Assembly (NCBI GenBank): GCA_905221605.1
Contig: CAJNDS010002305.1
Span: forward strand, 250,001 to 314,000
Direction: 5' to 3'
DNA from: Symbiodinium natans
Taxonomy: Eukaryota; Sar; Dinophyceae; Suessiales; Symbiodiniaceae
DNA length: 64,000 nucleotides
Numbering within the stretch: position 1 is the stretch's first letter; every line of letters begins with the position of its first letter. The notes beneath the pieces were generated by a model that was given only the letters and a program-made list of their open reading frames with translations, was not told the origin of the DNA and made no database searches. A program made the position numbers and the translations under genes. This document shows positions 18,701 to 29,900 of this stretch, in pieces.

Positions 18701-20887
18701 CGAGGAAACAGCGCAGAGATAGGAAAGCCACCGACCATATCACGCGGACGAGATAGTCACGGTGGGAGTGGGGGAGCCGACGGAAGAGCCAGGAGCGACA
18801 ACGCCCGAGGGATAGAGGCTTCGAGGCCGGAGTTGGCAGGTCCTGTGATAGATCGAAGGATTGAGAGTAGATGCATTGTGTTAGAACAGCAGGTGACCAA
18901 GATCACTAGTCAATTGCAGGGGTTGACCACTGTGAATGAGCGGATCGTGAGGGAGAACGCTAGCCTGACCAGTGAGATAGAAAGCATGAAGGGGGAGAAC
19001 AAAGGAGTGACAGAATCGGTAGCGCGCATGATCCGGGATAATAGAGATGAGGTATCTAAAATGAGAGCGGATCTCGATCTTCGTAGTAGAGAAATGATTG
19101 AACTCAAAGAGAAGAACGAGCAGTTGGAGGCAACGGTACGAGAGTATGAGCGGAGACTGGAGCAGGTGAAACGAAACGATAGCATTAAAGCAGAGCTGGA
19201 TAGCATGTGGAATAGAATCGGTGAGATCGCCAAGCAGAGCTCTGAGTACGCTATGCCGGCGCCGGCTGCGGGAGGTGCTTCGAACGCTGGCTCCGCAAGA
19301 CCAAGTGCCGGTGCCACGCCTGCGCCAAGTTCGTTTGGGGATAGAAGAGAGCATGGAAGAAAGGATAGACAAGGAGATGGAGGTCTGTTGGGGGAAGAGA
19401 CTAGAATTAGAAGGTGCCCTGTATGTGTTAGACAAGCAGAAATGATGATTGCATGCCATGGCTGCGGAAGAGAAGTGTGTGGTAATTGTTATGAGTACCA
19501 TGATGACGTGTGCATGCTGTGTTCCACTGATAGAAGGGGATGCGATGCCGGAGGGTATGCAGGGACAGGACTTCCGAGGCCGCAGAGCGGACGAGATCAT
19601 GAGGGGGATGATGCCAGGTTTAGAAATCCGGTAGGCGGAGGGTATAACAAGTTCAAGGACACCAGAGGGATGGAGAAATGCAACGAGATATCGATAGCGA
19701 AGGAGCCATCATCCGGGGAAGTAGGACTGTGGCTGGGCGATGTTGCACACACTGCGAAGGCTGCGTATCTGTATGACGGGGACTATGCATACACGCAGGT
19801 ATTGAGGGTACGCGAAAGGAGCGAAGCGATGATAGACATGGAACTCAAGTATCCTGCGTTGGAGAACCAGCTTTTTAGCGGATTAAAGAGAGCAATAAAG
19901 TCAGAGTCATTGTCGGCGAAGGTGAAGATGGAGATGTACAAGACTCAGCAAGTGGGGGATGGAAAGCCGATGACGGCCATGAGATTGCTTACGCTGATAG
20001 TAAAGCATGTTGAGATCCCGATTGCAAAAGAGAGTCAGGTGCTGTACGATGGCCTGAGTAGCACGAAGGTGATGAGTTTCCCGGGGAAGCCCGAAGAGGA
20101 GGCACTGGAGGAGTTCATGACTAGATGGGATCTAGCGCACACGAACCTTATAGGACTGAAAGGCAATACCTGGAGCGAGCAACAGCTGGGATGGATGTTG
20201 CATTCGAAAGTGCAGAGAGTTCAGGTGCTGAACCACGATATTGAGGCATGGAGACTGCTTCCTGACGAGGCCAAGACTCATACCTGGTTGCGAAAGAGAA
20301 TCAAGGATAGACTGGAGATGTGGAGAGCGGACAAGAACATTGACGAAGCATCAATGCGGGTGAGTCGACAGGCATTCACGAGTGGGTACGCTGCGATGCC
20401 GGCTCAGCAGGGATCATATAGAGCACCGGTGAATAGAGGAAGCGCATACGCCGATGATAGACCGAGGAGTTCATCGCCCGCAGGGGGAAATAGCTACGGA
20501 AGAGGGATATCTGTGGGAAGAGGCAGGGACGGACTTTCGCAGGCGGGGAGAGCCGATGACCCGAAGAATAGATATGGATCCAAGTCGCCGTTTGGAAAAA
20601 GAGGGGTCTGCTACCCCTATACGCGTGGAACTTGCCCGATGACTGCGGCGGACTGCAAGCATTCGCACGATATTTATCTGTATAGTCAGGCGGAAGAGGT
20701 CCTCAAGAAGGCGGGATACTGCTTTGAGCATTTTCGGTACGGCAGCTGCAGAAACGATAAGTGTAAAATGCTCCATGAGGCCATCCCGAATAGCATTAGG
20801 GAGGCTTTTGAAACGGTAGAGATAGAGCAGAAGGAGACGAGGCCGTCGAGCCCACATGCTGATGGTGAAGGGCCAAGTTTTCGCTAG
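15764..20887 (+). CDS. Element 2 Gag-like protein (1,707 aa)
   Basis: Starts at the first ATG (MSTRDSIGSSESSDSD) and stops at TAG. Residues 1-620 are Ser/Gly/Asp-rich and probably disordered. About 625-1150 holds several predicted coiled-coil stretches, the clearest at about 1040-1140 (heptad-like ENASLTSEIESMKGENKG and following). A Cys-rich knot of RING/PHD type lies at about 1218-1252 (CPVC, CHGC, CGNC, CMLC). About 1366-1526 is a copia Gag-like helical core. The C-terminus has two CCCH fingers (C-x7-C-x6-C-x3-H and C-x8-C-x4-C-x3-H) instead of a CCHC knuckle. Role: RNA binding and particle formation, by analogy. It is several times longer than ordinary copia Gag. The Pol frame is open from about 20,869, overlapping this end by about 19 nt, so frameshifted Gag-Pol is possible. 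Confidence 0.85.
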   Translation: MSTRDSIGSSESSDSDVLGVGNRFLEDQVTAVNQDVAATDSHVRSIADAENVNFIDDGRNSGRTGMEMDSSDNRDRLGLSFSGPLTVDIRSSAANNILVSGPPPGLTDRNLEIVAAMDSVGRSGGLGYAGIADTSGTQGRDADEGLQELLAIPSIADRGDAVMQLSMLASRPVVFDPVMGATDLNEYRAGRGEIEAGNARTPTLAIEDLAGIDERMEEGPFVIPSEPVSHGTNYESTGGAKGITGSGLEMAIEDRVDSLAVSSSSDHDRTIRRNDDGIDAMMLSGELGAEGDRTRSADSGHWMSRGNGDDLVPGVYSNSATMIGNVGADPTDLELIAKGSSAVAQNVVSGSDDRALSVFSSTGLSEASPGGNVEALKDVRMGQTTTIGIEWGSHGIRSTLEETGVITDMDFAKFFTDQGPGESGSTPMTMQSDSQERWNAGIYGAEIAGVEKDRSRKMSMGSDSGHSGGRSTSLKRDSPGGSENGVGTTSKIGKMDEGLRKQRVEQAVKEMNQIAESVPAAKKSKSTEIGGPIHQAGMITPDQGSEGWGNRSPAPRSPGIGGQYEHFGIDTPPEGRGRNDEMRATSSPPRRAKMRAPADPDKSSLGEIDGRIDDLQTVVVDTQTDVAKLKVASECASAIANSSAEKADVVSKRLVECEEEVKHWKGWIESQQIDTKTTLSQELKEMSRIMDGSVSEDRMDDAMAPQLTEGAMQLARRMRRQVENVKVLKTSVTTRLKGVEERLSTAEHSADIAKQSTGTKITTLETGLNEVRRGIGVVFSSMQMRHENGTWKNERLDKVETVLNRQWDQIKIAGEELRKLKSKGSQKAGTDTASSSHCNSQGKGSGCGCREPGEGHGTCIDGAVRGETKKLSEVVLAQKEHIMTVAREVIKNRKSVAEIVANMTKVHKNCENVAARTDRMDEKRNGEQAWVKDTVRKMEKTMESMSSRMIDEQKRVTGEFILVNARIDESARNEGVGKMRGNSAEIGKPPTISRGRDSHGGSGGADGRARSDNARGIEASRPELAGPVIDRRIESRCIVLEQQVTKITSQLQGLTTVNERIVRENASLTSEIESMKGENKGVTESVARMIRDNRDEVSKMRADLDLRSREMIELKEKNEQLEATVREYERRLEQVKRNDSIKAELDSMWNRIGEIAKQSSEYAMPAPAAGGASNAGSARPSAGATPAPSSFGDRREHGRKDRQGDGGLLGEETRIRRCPVCVRQAEMMIACHGCGREVCGNCYEYHDDVCMLCSTDRRGCDAGGYAGTGLPRPQSGRDHEGDDARFRNPVGGGYNKFKDTRGMEKCNEISIAKEPSSGEVGLWLGDVAHTAKAAYLYDGDYAYTQVLRVRERSEAMIDMELKYPALENQLFSGLKRAIKSESLSAKVKMEMYKTQQVGDGKPMTAMRLLTLIVKHVEIPIAKESQVLYDGLSSTKVMSFPGKPEEEALEEFMTRWDLAHTNLIGLKGNTWSEQQLGWMLHSKVQRVQVLNHDIEAWRLLPDEAKTHTWLRKRIKDRLEMWRADKNIDEASMRVSRQAFTSGYAAMPAQQGSYRAPVNRGSAYADDRPRSSSPAGGNSYGRGISVGRGRDGLSQAGRADDPKNRYGSKSPFGKRGVCYPYTRGTCPMTAADCKHSHDIYLYSQAEEVLKKAGYCFEHFRYGSCRNDKCKMLHEAIPNSIREAFETVEIEQKETRPSSPHADGEGPSFR

Positions 20888-20937
20888 GGGCGGGCCGAAA
20901 CCCACAGGCCAGCGAGGATAGCCAGGTATATGTGGCC

Positions 20938-23900
20938 ATGCCTGTGGTACGACAAGGGGATGATGGCGCCGAAGGCACGCATAAGGGAATACTGGTGACA
21001 ACGACAGGCAGGGAGCGAGTGAAGAAGGGTAATAGGCGAGTCAAGGGGTTGGGCTCCGAAGAGACGGGGATAGCAGGACTGGATATATGCTATTGGAAAG
21101 GACACACAGCTGATAAGATGGTACGAAAATGCAAAAATGTACACAAGAAGGGGTATGTACATGATGTGAAACGATATCCCGTGATTGAAGAGGCAAAGGC
21201 AAGGCTACGAGGAATATCCCTAGCCGAAGAGGTCGTGCTGGACATACTTGCCGGGGAGCAAGGCGAGGAAGGTAGGGATGCATCAAGACTGGCTGATAGG
21301 ATAGTGGAGGAATGCAGGAGAATAGGTATAGTCGACGAGAGATTCCGCGTGGATAGTCGAGAGGTTAGTCAACCGGCGGCATCTGCACAACATTGCTTGC
21401 CCCCGGTAATGAGACGATGGATGATAGACTCGGGGTGCGCTATGGATCTAATAGCAGAAGCAGACCTCACCCAGGATGAAAAAGATATGGCCATTGAGGC
21501 GAAGAAGGTGAGGTTCAACACTGCCAACGGCAACACCACGTCAAAGCAAGAGATATGCATGGATATACAGGGGATGCCTGAGACGATGAGGATTAGAATG
21601 CTCGAGAGTACTCCCGCTGTTCTATCAATGGGGAGGAGATGTATGAAAATGGGATATTCATTTCATTGGCTGGCGGGTGCAAACCCCGTGTTCGTCAAGC
21701 CTGATTCGAGCTTGATAGTGCTAAAAGTCATCGGGGATATCCCATACATGGTGGATAGAATGTCAACGGTTGTTAACGAAAGTGAGCGTAATGACTATCA
21801 CATCTATCCTGCTATGCCAGCGCCTCTTGCGATTGAACTGCCCGTGCGAGGAAATTCCAGTCCGAGGAGACTTGAAGAGAAACAGGATGAATGTAGCCCC
21901 AAAAGCGTGGACTCGGACACGGATAGGGACACTGAGGAGGAACCGATAGGAAAGGCCACCAACGACGACGGGAGGCTACTAGACAAGTGGATGTTAACGG
22001 GTAATAAAGCGGTGTGTTTCCATAACAAACCAAGAACGAAGACTTGCGATCCATGGTTTGAAACACTGAAATTCCCAGAGATACATGCACTTGTGCCGCG
22101 ATTCGCCGAGAGATGTAGATCCAAACGTGTGTACAAAGATGGCAAAACCGTGGCGGAATGGATAGACTGGGTGGACAAGTACAATGAGGGAGAGAATAGA
22201 GACGCGGAAGAGGACTTATGGACAGGCAAGACCATGTTCAAGATAGAAGGGCTCACATTCGAAGGAGCGGATGCAGGAGAAGCGGTGCAGAGCGATAGCG
22301 CGAAGGTGAGAAAACATATCTTGAATAGAATGGCTGCGGATGAAGACGCGGGGCTAGATGACCTGACGATGATGCTGGACAAGAATATCGGTACCGGTGG
22401 GGAGGCAGAGACGCTAGTCGAGATAGCAAGGTGTTTATGGCCACTTGCTCCTCAAGAGGTACTTGACGGCGGAAAGGCACATAAGCCCCAGGGGGAAACG
22501 AGACCTGAAATCATGGAGATAAGGAAAGCGATTGAAGGGAGCAGAAGGGTTATTGTGCACATTTGTTGTGGAAAGTCAAGGGGAAAGTTTGATGACATCG
22601 CAAGCGAACTGGGAATGAGCGTGATAGATATCGATATGGAGGAGAACGTGCTGCGATCTGATACATGGTGGTGGCTAGTGAAGCTGGCCACGACCAATTT
22701 GGTTTTTTGCTGGCTAGCCGGACCGCCTTGCAGAACGAGGTCAGTGATGAGATACAGAAGGCCTGGTCCAATTCCGCTTAGGTCGAGGAACGGACCGGAG
22801 AGGTGGGGATACTCATTTATCAGTTGGGCACAGAAGCAGGAATGCCGGGACGACGATATCATCATACTGCGCGTGTGCATGCTTGTGGTGATAGGAAAGG
22901 CACGTCACCGACGATTGAGAGCCCCAACGATGTGTCTCATTGAGCAGCCCCAGGATCCCGAGACGTATTGGGATGATACGCCAGAAGGGGGATACGCATC
23001 ATTGTGGGCGACAGAAGAATGGGATAGGACGAGTGCCATCCTAGGAACGAAGCTGTTCAGTTTTGATCAGGGACCGATGGGACACTCTAGGAAAAAGCCG
23101 ACAACGATAGCGACTGACGCAGAGTTGATAGGATGGGCGGTCAATCTTAGAGGACCAGGGACTGGAGCGACGAATGATAGCAGTGATAGAAGCAAGGGCG
23201 AGATGAGCGAATCGCAGAATTGGGCGGAGTGGGCACCGGGATTAGTGCGAGCCATTAAGGAGACTATGCGTAAGCACCACCGAGTATCATCAGTGGCCGA
23301 AAAGGGGATAGACGAGAGGGATAGGGAGACAACGATAGAACAAGATGATAGTGATGGTCGACTGAGAACGACGTTCTACTGCGCCGCGTGTAAGGCTGAT
23401 TCATCCGGGGTATGCGGGTTTTGTGAAAGAGCTTTAAGTCCTGAGCAGATTGACGCGGGACAAAGCGCACGCAATATGACGGATGCGGAGTTTCAGCTCG
23501 TCCGCGGAATGAAGAAGAATACGGATGATGACCTAAGGATCGCGGAGCAAGTCGTCGCTGTACCCGGCGAAGAAGAAGGCACCGAAAACGAAGGCGAATT
23601 GGATGTTGATATAGATTTGCCCGGAATAGCCGACGAAGAACAGGCCAGAAGAGGAGTGGGAGAGCCTCAGAAGGATGATAGCGCCGGTGGCATGGGAGAG
23701 GTGGAACAAACAGAGGCAGAAGTCGGACCTGCAGATCAAGTTCGAGTTGCGGATAGACTTGGCGAAGGGATAGGGTCGAGCAAAGCTGTGAGCATTCGGA
23801 GAGCAAGATACTCACCGGAGTATGCAAAATCGGCGGAACATTTGCTCACGCATCTCCCAAAGAACATGCACTGCGTTGCCTGTCGACAAGGCAAAGCAAT

Positions 23901-26900
23901 AAACGTTCCCTTCAACAGGGGCGAAGGCATCACCGACAAGGGTGCCGAGAAGTTCGGGGAGAGGGTCACTGCTGACACGATAGTTCTTCGCAGCCACAAA
24001 GACAAGGGAATCCGCGGAGAAAATAATGCAATCGTGATGTTCGACTTCAAGACACAATGGATACACTGCACGCCCGTAAAGTCCAGGGGAACGGATGAGT
24101 TTGTGCGAGCTATCAATGAGTTCCGAGGCCCAGATATGGTAGTGCATTTATACGCAGACGGAGCCGGTGAATTCTCAAAAGCCTGCGACGTCATAGGAAC
24201 TTGCAGGGCGACTTCTACACCCGGATTACCCCGAACGAATAGCATAGCGGAGCTCAAGGTCAAAGAAGTAATCTACGGTGGCAGAGTATTGCTGAGACAA
24301 GCAGGACTAGAACCGAAGTGGTGGCCGTACGCTGTGCAGACGTTCTGCTTCCATAGGAACGTACAACAAGTGGACGGGGTAAGCCCGTACGGGAAAAGAC
24401 ATGGCAACGAGCAAGACAAAGTGAAACTGATTCCTTTCGGGGCACTTGTTAACTACCTCCCCATTGCCGAAAAGCCTAGAAAAGCTGGCAAAGAGGACGC
24501 GGCCCTGCTCGAACGGGGGGATCCTGAAAATGACGCTCTTGAGATTCTCGGAGCTGATGAAGATGTTTCGAGCATGGCCTTGCCCTCTGAAACGAAGGAA
24601 ACCAAAGAACAACGCTCGCAAAGGGAGGAAGAGCTGAGAGAGATCGATAGACGTGCGCTCGATATGGTCATGACGCAGGACTTTGATGTGCAGCATGCAA
24701 AGGACATCATCCTGAAGTTCACTTCGATAGAGAAAGGAATAGCAAAGAATTCGCGGAGCATGGCCACCGGTAGAGGGTTCATAGTCCTGGGGCTGTATGC
24801 GTACGGAGGAAAGGTTGGCATTACGAATAGTGCCAAAGAATATCCGGGGATAGCCATGGTGTGCTGCGAGCTGATAGCAAAATGTTTCCCAGAAGCTACT
24901 TTTACAACGGTGATTGTGTCTGTCGGAACCAGGATGGGGCCTCACAAGGACAAGTTTAACGAGAGCCAGACGTACAACTTTGTTGTGCCGGTAAGCGAGA
25001 GGGCGGGTGAAGCTATGATCTGGACAGAAGAGGAACAGTGTGAGAATGAGAGTGGCGACGCCGCCGGGATAAAGAAAGAGGTGCTTCCGGGAAAATGGAT
25101 ATGGGGAAGGACTCGGAAGGTTGATAGTGGGCTAAAGTTCAATCCAAGAGTTTGGCATGCTACCGAAGATGCCTTGGCGCCGGAGGATAGAGTGATAGCG
25201 GTGGGATATACCCTGGCAGCGGGTAAAAAGGCATCTGTGGAAGACAAGTGGAAGTTGATGAGGCTGGGCTTCAGATTGGATGAGCACTTTGCGACATTAG
25301 CGGATGGCTTATGCCAGGCGGCGTGTGCAGACAACGGTGGGGATGGGGAAGAATATGTAGATCACGACGCCGAGGAAGAGCAAGCGTATGCCATGGCATC
25401 CAAGGCAAAGTTCGACACTCCGACATCACCCGGATTGTTCCTAGGTTACGCGCTCCAACCAGGGGGTGTTCCGAGCGGAGACTATATAGTGGTTGAGCTG
25501 GCGCACCTGTATCACGGATGGACGGTACCGTCGATACACCGCGTGAAGAGGATAGTACTTGACGAGGAGATGCCCAACTACTTCCCGATGCAAGCTGTGG
25601 CTGATAGGAAGTCGAGAATCATGACAGCGACTCGAGCTGATGCCCTGGCCAGATTGGAACTGGAGAGAGAGGGGCAGCAAGGAGAGGAGACGGAGGAAAT
25701 CTTCGCAGAGGAGAGAAGGGTACGAGCCGATGTGATGAGACAAATTAAGTGCGACGATAAGCATCTTCAAAACGGGGATTTCTGGGAACATGATGAGATA
25801 GACCATTCGTGGACGCTTCATCACATCTTACCCCGAAAGGAGCTGTGTACCCCAGGCGAGGAGGTCAAAGGTACAGGTGGCCCCGGGGATAGAGAGCTGG
25901 GTCCAAGGAGGCGAACGTGGATAGTGTACGCCGATGGTACATCGGAGGTACTGGATGAGGATAGAATGAAGGGCAAGAAGAAGATCACCAAGAAATGGAC
26001 GGGGTGCACTACGTTCTGGGAAAAGGGGGAGCCTGAGGGAGAGATAGAGGATGAAGCCAAGGAGCGGGCGCGGGGAGAGAAGGCGACGGGTATACGGGGG
26101 GTGGGTTTAGACTACGAACAGGACATGCCCAGGATAGAACGGCCGTACGCGAGATCTCACAAACCCAACTCCATTTCGTCAGCAGAGTGGAATAGGATGA
26201 GTCCGGGACAGCGACTGCGCTATATAGAGGGAGACAAAGAGAGGATCATCAGAGGAGAGAGGCCTCCCTCTGCCGCTCGAGGGCAAGAGGGAATAGGACC
26301 GCGTCCCGCAGAAATTGGAGTTCGTGAATGGATGGAGAAAATCACCGACCATGGACAGGACTTCTCACCGCAGGAATACCGATGGGATTCTCCATCGGGA
26401 ATGCCTGAGGGTGGCCGAGTGTGGGCAGTAAGAAACAATCGCGCCACATCCTACCGATTCTATGGCGGAAGGGACAAAAGACGGCTCGAGCTCTGGTGGA
26501 GGGTCACTCGGAGCGCCAATACTGGGGAGGTCTTAGAATCCATTGAATATGACTCATGCATACAGGCGGAGATGATGCGCAATAGAGGGAGATACCGATT
26601 CGTTGTGCCCAGGGACATCATCACGGAGTTCTGGTACATCCCCGACGGAGGAGAAGACCGACGAATCAGGGATAGAGGAGGACCAGCAGAACCTGCCGCA
26701 CCGGCATCCAGGATGGGAGATACTGAGGAGGTTGCGAAAACCATCAATCAATTGTACAGCACAGCTGGAATAGCGCGAACGCCGTCCGACAACATCATTG
26801 GGGAAATAATGAGGGAGTTGGGCGAACAGCCTAAAGTGCAGGTCATGGGGGTCGGAATAGAAGAAATAGGGGACAACGGAGGTGAGAACGTGTCTTGGAT

Positions 26901-29900
26901 ATCGGGGGAAGGATGTGTGATAGGAGAGGATGTGACGGATGTGGTCATCGCTATCGATGCGTCTAGCGAAGGCATGAGTATAGAAGTTGATCGAAAGACA
27001 TCCGGTTGGAGACGTGAGGAAGGTCTAGATAGTACGCGAGAGGCTCGAGATAGAGTGTTTGGTAATATAGAAAAGGTTATCACCGACGCCAACAGCAGAG
27101 GAATAGTGGCTACGACCATCTGGATAGGCGGCAAAAGTCGATTGGCCGACGAGACCATTGTTCGAATGGCGCTTGCCTGGGACATGTGGATAGTACGGAG
27201 TGATGGATGCATGCTGGGTATGAATGACGGGGTGGACGCGTCGTGTTACATAGGAATGATCACTCCATGTATGATGAACGCGATCGCGGCGGACATGCTA
27301 GCATGCGATCATATGCCAAGGGATCATGAGTTAATGTCGCACATGGTGAGGACATCGGACACGAAAATGGACGTGCAACGAGAGCAGGAGCGTAAGGCGA
27401 TACGCGAAATGATAAAGGTGATAGAGGACGTGGTAAGCATCTGCGGCGAGGAAGAGGGTGATTCGGTGTCGATGGCATGTGAAGAACACGAGGGAGAATA
27501 TCTCGGATATAGTAGTGGTATGGTGACACTGGACGTGGACTCCTTGGCACAGCTGGAAAAGGGAACGATTAGAGGTGACGAGACCGGGGGATCACTAGAG
27601 AAGCTGCTGAAGATAGCCAAGAGGAGAATGAACGGAGGAAACTCGTATTGGGTGATAGACATGGAGGGAGACGACGAGCACGTCGACGATGCTACGGATC
27701 GAGAAGATCAGACGCTGGTAAGGAACTATGCTGCTGCGGCTGCCGAGGATGGGGCACCGTACATCAGTCGTGAGGAGCCCAGATGGAAAAGATGCATAGT
27801 TATGAATAATCCAGGCCGAGAGGCAATGGGGGAGGTCTTCGGACCCCGGGCGAAACACATACAGGACCTGCGCGTGATCCTGGTCGACGGCGACGACATA
27901 GGCAAGGTTAAGATGATGAAGCCAAACAGTCGCCGCACCAGACATAGCACCGGAGGGGCCGCGGTAGCTTACCCTGGAGAAGAGCTCGAGGTGGGAGACA
28001 TGAACTGCAACGGATGGATAGTAGTGCTGGCCGGGGAGAGGGAGAGCAGCGACACAGATCGACGCCACGACCAAGATAGAGAGGAAAGCTCCGGGTTCGA
28101 CGACCAGAGTGATGTGTTTGATTCAGAAGGGTGGACGCTGTCGGACTTGGAAGAGGAACGGGAACCTGTGGATGAGGCATTCTTCAGGGCCGGGCACGCT
28201 GAAACCATCAACCTCGAGACTATGGAAAAGGGCGAATGCGACATAGTCATGTGGGAGGCAGAGAGGAATGCACTGGTCCTCGAACTAAAGGACGACATCC
28301 ATGTTCCGTTGATAGGATACACCTGGGTTCGTACTGGGATAGCATATCCGGAAGATCCTGGCACAAGTGTGAGAGTGTCTGCGCTTGGACAACTTGTGGC
28401 GGAAACTATGTGCGACGTCATAGGATACGAGGTATCACCTGAGCGAGAAATCCTGGTGGCTATACAGAATAGGAATAGCTTTCCCATTACGTTTGGAGGA
28501 AGAGGGGGGCCAATCATGAGAATGGAGTTCGCTAAGGGAGTATGTCTGCGACCGAGGATGCGCGGGTGCATGATGCCTGAGAACGTGAAGGAAGTGAGAC
28601 ATCGTAGGGCACATCGGGAGAGCAAGAAAGCAATCTGGGCAAGAGAGGCCCGTGCGAGGGAAAGAGACAGGGATAGTGCGGGTCATGGACTGAGAGCAGG
28701 GAGGAATAGAGATGAGGATAGGCGGCGAATCGGCGTCAAGCATGTCTCGGATAGGGCATACAGATGCCGAGAATGTCGACGACTGCTGGAGGGAAAAGCC
28801 AAGGTACCTAGTTTAATCCTCACGTCGATGACGCTATGCTTCGCATGCTTCATGAACAAGCATACTACGCCCGTTGATAATTTGATCCGGCAGGGTTATC
28901 AAACTGAGGACGAGGAGTATGGAGATGGAATAGTCGCAGTCCCTGCTATACAGGTGGATGCAGATCAAGAGGATAGCTGGGAAGAGGTTGCGGAAAATGA
29001 AGTGTGTGATAGCATCGACGAGACAGTAGGAGAACTTGAGCCACTGATGGCCACAATCATAGAGGACGAAGAGGAAGACATCGAGGAAGTGTTCGGACTT
29101 GTCGCTAGACCCGTGACGAAAGCTGAGAGGGCGATCAACCCCAAGGCTCGGGCCGCGCTTGATAAGGAATGGAAAAAGCTGATGGATCAAGTGGTCTGGA
29201 TAATGGAGGAGGTGCGTTCATGGAAGGACGTTCAGCGGGAGGCAATGGATAGAGGGGAAATAGCTCATGTAGGTCGTATCTTCGACATTTGTGTAGAAAA
29301 GAACTGGGAGCTTGCTGAAGACGATCCTCTTAGGAAGTATAAGGGGAGAGTTGTGTTCGAGGGATGTCATGTCAAAGACCAGGAGGGAAAGTGGGCCATC
29401 TTTCAGGAAATCACATCATGCCCTGCGACACTTGAGGCAGGCAAGATGGCGGATGCCTATGGGATGCTGCCAGGACACGACATCGAGATGTCGGACGGTG
29501 AGTCGGCATACACGCAGGCGCTGTTGGGGGGGCCTAAAACATGGATACGGATCCCGAGGGATAGGTGGCCAGATGAATGGGAGGGCATAGACGACCCCGT
29601 GGTGCCACTGAGACTAGCTTTATACGGGCATCCGGATGCCGGGGGGTTCTGGGAAAAGCACTGCGAAAAGGCTGTGACTGAGGTCGGCTTCGAATTCCTC
29701 TCAGATTGGCCTAGTGTGTTTTTCCATAAGGAGCTGAAGCTGATGCTGGTGATCTACGTCGACGACTTCAAGCTTGCGGGGCCCAAAGAGAACTTAGCGA
29801 TAGGATGGGAGAAGCTGGCGAAGAGAATCAAGCTCGAAGAGCCACGAAGTATGGGCAGGTACTTGGGATGCTTGCACACGGCTAGCACGATACCTTTTCG

